Positions 57,027 to 64,000 of a DNA stretch of 64,000 bases are shown here, piece by piece (the stretch's first letter is position 1; each line of letters opens with the position of its first letter). This DNA comes from Fomitopsis serialis (taxonomy: Eukaryota > Basidiomycota > Agaricomycetes > Polyporales > Fomitopsidaceae). The notes below the pieces were generated by a model. The model did not search any database. It saw nothing but the letters and a program-made list of their open reading frames with translations, and was not told the DNA's origin. The stretch lies in the NCBI RefSeq assembly GCF_022376445.1, contig NW_025955048.1, forward strand, positions 99,472 through 163,471. The letters run 5' to 3'. A program made the translations under genes and the position numbers.

Positions 57027-57544
57027 TCACCATCCTTTAGACACTCCGCGTCGTCTTCCTGTAATCCGTAGCCAGCGCATCAGCGACTCGGTTCGTGTCA
57101 GACCCGATACAGATGCCACGTTCTGCAGCAGCGCTCGAGCCACCGGGGACGTATCTTCCTTTCTTCGCATAGGTTTAAGACTCGTGCAGCTAGTATCACG
57201 GGCAGGACGAGACATCTCTCCCCCATCGCCAGTTGCGGCCGCTGTCTCGGGCCATCCGGACGTTGTCGCTCTGGTGGGCCCGCAAACTACCACTGACACT
57301 GGTCGCCCGCATTTGTCGGGGCGAGCCAGCTGAGTAAATCTCGCTATGAAACAATACGACGCAATACGGCTCCTGGTCTTGAGCCTCAGTAGATTGCGTT
57401 CTTGTATGCAGTAGACTGAAAGTCACGCGTGCGCAGGTCGCCCCTGACGAGTCTCTCAAACGTCCGTGGCGGCCTGCCGCCTACAGAAGACGGCCAGCTG
57501 AGCTTTCACCCCAGCGTACTGGATGTCCAGGACGCAGTGCCTCA
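57027..57544 (-). pseudogene. M10, relic of a clustered family N-terminal exon
   Basis: From ATG 57544 (minus) the frame reads CVLDIQYAGVKAQLAVF then stops. A one-base shift restores TFERLVRGDLRTRDF, which matches FIEDDLLGLGF in M9. So both halves of the N-terminal domain are present but out of frame. The closing C.W block, exon 2 and the micro-exon were not found. The following minus-strand ORF to 57027 (KPMRRKEDTSPVARALL) could be remaining disordered sequence. It lies inverted in a segment of about 2 kb that separates M9 from sequence matching the M11 downstream flank, as if inserted there. Confidence 0.5.
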
Positions 57545-57774
57545 TGGTGTTCAGCCTTGAGGGGTGCACGCGACAGCCCGCCGTCGAGAGAACCGGAGCG
57601 AGGGAGGCGGTCTGAGCGCGCACGCTGACAGTGTTGCCGTCGCGGTCGCGACGCGTGTAGTGCCACCGAGGCTCGAAGAACGGACATCCCGCGCTCGGCG
57701 TCCCCGAGTCGAGCCGCGGTTCCGCGTCGAAGCCCGAAAGCTGCAGCGCGGCGGGTGGGCGCACGGGCACCGCG

Positions 57775-58450
57775 TCATCCTGGGCCGCGAGTCGCAGAGC
57801 TCCGTCGGCCTGCCGTCCATCCGTGCCCAGCGCGCGGAGGTCGGGTGTAGTAAGACGCACGGCGCGTCTCGGATCCGAAGTCGAACGACATCCCGACGTT
57901 CACCTCGGAAGTGGGAGCGGCGGCTCTGATGGCAGGAGCAGGGCGGCTGTGAGGTGCGGCATCCCCGGGCGGTACGTGAAGCAGAGGGGAGAACTGCCAG
58001 AAACTACCACCGCCAACAGACGGCCGCGCATGCGACCGCAGAGTGGCTTCGTCAAGCGTCGAGCTGGACGCAGCGGAACGTTGGCTGCCCGGGCTGACAT
58101 GAACGAGAGGAGATCTAGCCGAGCGCAGACTGACCCAGTCGTCACCCGAGTCAAGGATGCTCCCCGACTCGTCCGGAGCGTCCGCGTTCCCCGAGTCGCC
58201 GATGTCCCGCGGATCCGCATGGAGATCGCTCTCGTGCGTAGCTCCTTGTGATCCCCATCCAGCGCGCTTTCCGATGTGGGATGGTCCCCAGCCTCGATTG
58301 AGTACAGGAGCGGACCGCTTAGTGTTCAGCTGAGAGCTACGGAAGGCATGGCGGGTGTAACGTCCCAACACGGCGTCGTCAGCAGTGCCACTAGTGAGCG
58401 TGAGGTGGTGTTTCGCCCTTGCAAGTGCCGTGTCGCATGAAAGAAATTTT
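57775..58450 (-). CDS. Unassigned minus-strand open frame, Ser/Gly/Pro-rich
   Basis: Open from about 58450 to a stop at 57775. It contains natural-looking low-complexity sequence (DESGSILDSGDDWVSLRSAR; SSSTLDEATLRSHARPS; VNVGMSFDFGSETRRAS). It lies directly upstream of M10 on the same strand and overlaps an apparent acceptor near its 5' end. It may be the disordered exon of another decayed family member or part of a 5' region of M10. No domain recognised and no start exon found. Confidence 0.3.
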
Positions 58451-60963
58451 GATTTTTAGCAGATAATGCTGAAGCCGACGGAACCGACGGTGCGGGCGGA
58501 CTCGAACGGAATGGAGCGGAAGATGGACTCTCTGCCTCTGCGATGCTGTCAGTCTCCGTGAGCGATCACCAAATAACGTCGGCTCACATCCGCGTACGTG
58601 GTCGCTGAAAGCTATCCAGGTCTTTGCCTCTCCCCGACGAGGACGTCGCGCTTGCATCTGGCAGTGCCGTGCATCGTGACGCGTTCCACTTTCTCTCGGC
58701 CCGAATCTCAGCGGCGACTGCTTGCTGCGGAAGCGACCAACAAAAACAGAGGCGCGCGCATATACATTAGCAGTGAAGAGGAGTCTCCGCTATAGTAGAG
58801 CAGGACGCACATGATGCTCCCCTCAATCCGAACCCATCGCACGTCCCTCCTGCGCATCGACCAGGCCCCAGGTGTTGGGAGGGAGGAGGCCCAGCTGTCC
58901 GACGACCGGCGAGAAAGGCTAGCACGCCACGACGTCCACCGTCTGTCATCGATGTTGTGCGCCGTGTGAGACTGCAGGTGTGCGCCCGACAACAGCATCG
59001 TAGGGAAGCGGGCACATGTCCACTGACGGGAACGGAAACGGTCTTCGAGTGGCCTGCAATAACTCCGGCCTTTGTCTGCGAACCAGAGAAGCTAAAGTCT
59101 TGTAACGATCCAATCTCGGCGTATGTACGAAAATGATCCCGCATGGGCCGCCGGGCGCCTGATCTTTGACTCCGCGAGCCGGTCCGCGATCTCCGAGATC
59201 CCCTGAAGCGGGTTCAATGTGAAGATGTGCTTCCGCGGCTGTCGCGAGCTGCTAGCACCGAAATCTGCCCAAAGCACTCCTCTCCGTGTCTCTCTGAGTG
59301 AGCCATGCTGCGGCTTTGTCTGAGACTCTGTGAATATCTGGGCAATATGCGACTACGGCACTCGCAACTCCCAGGAATATGAATCGAAGACACGAAGGCA
59401 GGTCGGCTCAAGTCAAGTTCGCAGGTACGTCGTCGTCGTCTGCTTGCCTGTGCCACCATCAGTTGCGAGGGCGTCGTCAGTACGTCGCCAGTTTTGACTG
59501 CCACGAAGGGCGTGAGCGGGTCCTCGGGTGCCCTTCCGCGACATGCAGTGGACGATGCCCGGGGGATGACAGGCTTTCGTTGCGTCGCCGTAGACGGCTG
59601 TTCCGGAAATCGGGATGCGTCGACGTCGATTGTGACACGCACTGTATGGCGCCACTACGCCGTTCAAAGCAGCTTGACGCGTCGATCCGGATGCCTCCGC
59701 CTCCTCGATCCCTCTGGCAGAATTAATGGCGCTCCAGCCCGGCTGTCCCTCCGAGTCGGTCGCGTCCCGTTGGGCTCCTCCCCTCGCCCGACTTGCACGC
59801 TCGGCGACATCTCCCTGGGGACGCCGAGATACTCGTGGTACGTGTTCTGCTGGATCATGCGACGTAGCGTAGTGGTCAGCGAAGGGCGGCTCCTGGGCAC
59901 CGAGTGCGGCCTGGAGAATGGGTCTCCTGAAGTGCGCCAGGGGATCGATTCTCCGCTGCCCCATGACCAGACCTCACTTTTTTCTGCCTGCGTATCCGGA
60001 GTGCAAGTGCTGTCACGCTCGATGCGGTCGGCGACGGCAGCAACGGAGCTCCAGCGCCGACAGGTGTCAGGTTCTCATTGCATCGCGCGGTGTCCGTTGC
60101 AGCGACATCATATGCTCACTGTCCCTGTCACGCCGCTCTCCTCTGTTGTGACAGGAGTTGGGCTCGGCTGTCCCGACACGGTTCACATTCCGAGGCACCG
60201 TCGGCGTGCGCGTGGAGCATCCTGACTGCCACCCTCCAATCCGCCACCGAAGAAGAGAACACGGTCGCGGTGCGCGGTGTCCTTTCGGCAGTGTCAATCG
60301 CGTCGAAGTTCACGCGTCTCTTCTTGGTTCGGTTCGCTCCAAAGCATCTGGGACTTCGCTTGCGTCACAAGCCTCGAGCTGTCAGTCGCCCGAGTGGCCA
60401 AAGTCTGCGTTCACTACTGCCGTGCCCCGTCCCCCCAGAAATCGTGGATACGTTCGCGGTGCACCCCTCCCTGGAAAGTCGGCAGATAGTCAAATGGTCT
60501 GTTGCGGCCGTGTCCGATGGAACGCTTGGGCAGCTAGTGACGCCTGGGGAACTCTCCTGGAGCGCTACGGGATCGACTCCCCCCCATTGAGCGGTTACTT
60601 TTTGACTATCCGCGGCACGACCTGTCGACCGTCACTGGACCGTCTTGCCATAGCTCCCTGCCGCTGGTCTCCAGCTCTGACAGATCTCACAATCGAGTTG
60701 CTGTGACGGCGTCGGCGCGTATCGATACCGGGGGGGGGGGGGTGGAGTTGCGCGGACACGTCGTGAACTCCGTGGCATATCGCTTCTGTAGTTCGCGCCT
60801 GTTCGCGCTGGCATTGATTGGTTCCGTGCACACGCGCATGCGCTGCACCTGGTTGAATTCACTCTCCCACTCTTCGAGCCGCACTCAGTCGACCGCACAC
60901 CCCATTCTCCTCTCGACAGCGGGCTGTCGCACACTCACTCACTGAACACTCACGACGGCAACC
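58451..60963. other. Duplicated flank region before M11
   Basis: No supported gene. Bases about 59025-59980 are homologous to about 62430-63370 (CACTGACGG..AACGG, TCTTGTAA..GATCCAATCTCGGC, CGATCTCCGAGATC, GAGATACTCGTGGT, GGGATCGATTCTCCGCTGCC, ATGACCAGACCTCACTTTTTT). Bases about 60060-60963 form the upstream module of M11, related to that of M9 and to the right edge of the window. A 12-base G run lies at about 60730. ORFs on both strands here are not conserved in frame between the copies, so I call none. Confidence 0.5.
59025..59980 (+). repeat. Segmental duplication, copy 1
   Basis: Roughly 1 kb, diverged but collinear with 62430-63370. Lies downstream of M9 after the M10-bearing segment. 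Confidence 0.7.
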
Positions 60964-62192
60964 ATGCATTCCAGAGAGTCTTCCAGCACGACGCTCACCG
61001 CCGAATCCTCGTAGGCCGTTCTCCTGCACTAATCACACCGCTCACGCAGCCTAAATCAACCCACAGGAGCGAACAACCAGCCCCCACGACCCCGGCTCAA
61101 ACGCCAAAGCGCCCGCGCTCGCCTGTCGCGGGCGAGCCTGAGAGCAAGCGTCTCCGCCCCTCGTCCGGCGCACGAGCCAATGCAGGTGACCGCAGCGTGG
61201 TCAAGGCCGGCACTCGCTGCGCTGCACTCGCTGCAAGACACGCGCGGCTGGTGGAGCTCGGGCGCGAGCTGGAGGCCTGCCAGGAAGACATCACGCAGAC
61301 GAACGAGCGGCTCGCTCGGTGCGAGGCCCAGTTATCTGAGACGGTGACGCCGCGCGGGGACGCAGACACCGAGCTGGCGGAGGCATGCGCACTGCTGGCG
61401 GACGTGCGGGCTCTGATCGGGGAGGGGCAGGTGCTGCTGGCCGGTATGACCGCGGAGCGGGACCGGCTCTCGCGGGAGGCAGCGACGGTTTGGGCGGAGC
61501 TTGTACAGGAGAGGACGAGAGAGGATAAAATACAGGCCCTGCATGACAAGAACGCTTGTGAGTTGATGCACGAAGGCAGCCTGGGTTTTGTCTGACTTCG
61601 TCCAGCGCTGCGGGTGGAATTGGAGAGGTTACGACAAGTCCGGGCAGCGCAGGCGGCCGCTGTTGGTAAGCATATCGGCATGGATCTCTGGAGCGGGTAC
61701 TCATAAAGCCTCCTAGTGGCGGAGGAGGAACTGCACCAGTTGGAGCTCAAAACTCAAGCTGAGATCGACCGGCGACTGGTCGTGGAGCGGAACATCCAGA
61801 GTGAGCACGATCAATCATCCATACTCACATATGCTGACCACGAGCGATGAGCAGTCATGAGCGAGAAGTTCGCCCGGGAAATGTGGGATCTGATGGATGT
61901 CAGGCTTGGTAAGCTTCCCTAGGCGACGCGGTGTTTCTCAGCGATGTGCTGACAACGTAGCGGTGTCTAGCCCTTCAACGGCAGCTGGAGGAGCTTAAGC
62001 GGAAGCGGGAGGACGAGCGCGCTGCGAAGGCACAGGAGCAATGCCCCACCTTGGCAGATGCCCGGGGAGAGGCCTTCGGTGCGTCATTCAGGTTCCTTCG
62101 CGGGCGTGACGATCTATTCATTACGTGTCCCCTTTGCAGCTGGGAGTCAAGGGGCGTCCTCCGAGTCACGCGGCAGGATGCCAGGGTGTTAG
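60964..62192 (+). CDS. Clustered family member M11, 7 exons, natural form lacking the N-terminal domain (298 aa)
   Basis: Exons 60964-61010, 61067-61557, 61606-61665, 61717-61800, 61855-61908, 61971-62078 and 62140-62192 join to 298 residues. The ATG sits where M9 has its ATG, relative to homologous upstream sequence. But after 15 Ser/Thr-rich codons the gene splices straight into the nuclear-signal region (PKRPRSPVAGEPESKRLRP, a bipartite-like signal). The N-terminal domain, exon 2 and the micro-exon are absent. The coiled coil is complete: ARLVELGRELEACQEDI, LSREAATVWAELVQE, VELERLRQVRAAQ, AEIDRRLVVER and LQRQLEELKRKREDERAA. The small phase-1 exons are collinear with those of M9. It could heterodimerise with M9 through the coiled coil without the N-terminal function; that is inference. 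Confidence 0.75.
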
Positions 62193-64000
62193 CGCGACGG
62201 TTGCTGACCTGTAGCATCGCTGTGGACGTTGTCAGCCAGTGGGTCGTCGATGTGTTCAGTGCCCGATTGATATACGTTGTAATGCACGATGCAGCCACAC
62301 ACAGACTAATCTCACAGTCCTTTAGACACCTGACTATCATTTACTAGTAGAGTCGGATTAGACACGTTGTCCTGTACTATTGGTCCCTTCAAGCCTGATC
62401 AGACCTCAGAACTTCTTGCTGTGCGCATCACGGTGCGGGCACACGCCCACTGACGGAAACGGACACGTTCTTCGAGTTACCCGATAGCTCCCATTTATCC
62501 AGTTTTGTTAGTCTGCGAAACGGGTGTCTTGTAAAGATCCAATCTCGGCTTGCTGAGTTGAACCGGCAGAGCCTGATTTTGACTCCGCGAGGCCGGTTCG
62601 CGATCTCCGAGATCCTCCAACGCGGATTCATCCGCTTCCCAACCCCTGCACTCCTCTCCGTGTGTCCGAGTCGTCCCCACTGCAGCTTTATCGGTGATGC
62701 TGGGTATTTATGGGCACTGGAAACATACGACACCTGCGATTCTAGGAAAATGAATCGATGACACGCAAGGCGGAGCGGCTGTGACGTCCGCAGGTGCGTC
62801 GTAGCCTCAGTCGTCTGCCAATGCCTGCCGGGGTCACAGGTCACGACTCGCCGACGTGTTGTGAGGGCGTCCGAGTCGTCGGGACGGCGAATCTGTGGCT
62901 CAAGATATGTCACGAAGGCGAGCGAGTCCTCTCGGGTGCCAATCTCCGCGGAGGATGCCCGGGGATGACAGGCTGTCGTTGCGTCGCCGCAGACGGCTGT
63001 TCCGGGAAGCGTCGACGTCGATTATGGTATGTACTGTATAGCTCCACCAAGCCGTTCAGAGCATCTGGACCCGTCAATTCAGAGCACTTCCTCCGTCTTC
63101 TCGATGCCACTGGCAGAAATGGTGCTCCACCTGTACCTACGAGTCGGCCGCGTCCCGTTGGGATCCCCTCATCGTTCGACTTTCAATGCTCGAGCGGCAT
63201 CCCTTCGACGCCGAGATACTCGTGGTGCGTGTTCTGTTGACGTACGCTGCGTAGCGTAGCGGTTAGCGATGGGCGGCTCCTGGGCACCGAGTGAGGCCTG
63301 GAGAGTTGCCTCCTGAAGTGCGCCAGGGGATCGATTCTCCGCTGCCCATGACCAGACCTCACTTTTTTTCCTGCCTGCGTCTCCCCTCAGGACGGCGATT
63401 CGCATCGCAGCTCCACGGCTTGCCGCGCTTCCCCGCACGCTGACACGGTCACTTTTAATTGACCTAGTCCGGGCGCGGGCACATTGTTGGCTCCGTTACA
63501 GGCCGTGTCCGGAGTTGAAGTGGTGCCACACTCGATTTGGTCCATGGTCGACTTCTGATCACGATGCATGTGATGGTGCATGGGCTGGATTTACGGGCTG
63601 GCCTTCTGTCTTGACAGCTCGACGGCTTGGAGAGGGGAGTCCATAACCACTCGTCACATGTTAGGTTCGACTCGGGCGCGCTGCAGTCAACCTCCCGCAT
63701 GTGCAGCTCTCAGCCTGTCACACCAGATGTCTTCCGCGGGCCCCTTTTCCTGACAGCGCGTGGCGATGACGGCAACCAAATTCGAGTCTCGACAGGCGTC
63801 AGCCTTTCGTCGCCTCGCGCGACGCCTGCCAGCTGCAGTGTCCTGTGTCTGTCAGTGACGGCGCCCTCGTCGAGGTTTGTCTTGTGGTACCCTGGCATCG
63901 TATCTCGCTGCTACGCGTGACCGCGGCGGTCTAAATGTCAGTCTTACTGGTCAATATCGCCCTCGAAAGTGCGAACACATTCGTGGTGCGTGGACTCCGC
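62193..64000. other. M11 downstream flank and start of a third upstream module
   Basis: Bases 62430-63370 are the second copy of the segmental duplication. From about 63400 to the end the sequence resembles 60000-60290 before M11 (CTGCCTGCGT, CTGTCAC.., GCGAACACATTCGTGGTGCG against GAGAACACGGTCGCGGTGCG). No gene lies in this stretch; a further family member would be expected within about 0.7 kb beyond the window. Confidence 0.5.
62430..63370 (+). repeat. Segmental duplication, copy 2
   Basis: Collinear with 59025-59980; see that entry for shared landmarks. Confidence 0.7.

Noticed and set aside
59413..59964. 183-codon minus-strand ORF in the duplicated flank
   Set aside because: Its duplicate at 62.8-63.4 kb does not keep the frame, and composition is Arg/Ala/His-rich; probably a chance ORF.
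1..64000. Subtelomeric location
   Set aside because: Duplication-rich content would fit, but no TTAGGG-type repeats or RecQ-helicase-like genes were seen in the window.

Overview
The window looks like a chromosome segment of a filamentous basidiomycete, most likely an Agaricomycete. Genes are split by short introns of about 50-90 bases with GT...CTRAY...YAG signals. Start codons are preceded by CT-rich leaders, coding sequence is GC-rich, and one gene carries the Cys-Arg-Trp type C2H2 fingers common in Agaricomycetes. I saw no bacterial features, tRNA, rRNA or CRISPR.

The dominant content is a clustered family of paralogous genes that I do not recognise from any named family. I call its members M1-M11 as working labels only. 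A complete member has: (1) exon 1 of about 67-80 codons with a conserved domain (a strand with a Tyr, then Lys-Ala, an aromatic/acidic helix ending near D-D-L..L, then W/Y..G.V.C.W); (2) exon 2 of about 74-95 bases, predicted helical; (3) a phase-2 micro-exon, usually exactly 24 bases, encoding I-x-x-[IVL]-x-[VLF]; (4) a long disordered exon with basic NLS-like clusters and, in several members, SUMO-consensus-like V-K-x-E motifs; (5) small coiled-coil exons, sometimes ending in an RG-rich tail. Members: M1 (<2-708, 3' part), M2 (2532-4220), M3 (4822-~5770, minus, 5' incomplete), M4 (7967-8689, minus), M5 (10400-11907), M6 (12313-13927, minus), M7 (21915-23422), M8a/b/c (28135-29769, 39417-40918, 50554-52050, all minus), M9 (53958-56927), M10 (relic, 57027-57544, minus), M11 (60964-62192, lacks the N-terminal domain). 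Architecture suggests nuclear, self-associating, fast-evolving proteins; function is unknown.

Layout. 0-16 kb: M1-M6 with decayed spacers that hold a dispersed repeat. 16-28 kb: single-copy genes (a Ser/Pro/Thr-rich protein, an aldo-keto reductase with a hydrophobic tail, and an F-box gene with C2H2 fingers inside it) plus M7. 28.47-52.52 kb: a tandem array with two full 11,136-base units and a third unit of about 1.77 kb. Each unit starts with an M8 copy (minus) and carries about 9.4 kb of intron-dense plus-strand sequence that I cannot identify. The copies differ mostly by single-base indels, so either the units are decaying or the consensus is imperfect. 53-64 kb: a second duplicated zone with M9, relic M10 and truncated M11. 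Their upstream and downstream sequences are homologous, and a third upstream module begins at the right edge.

The housekeeping-like genes show no functional link to the cluster. Several apparent frameshifts (M3, the F-box gene, M8a, M8c, M10) should be read with the indel pattern of the array in mind.
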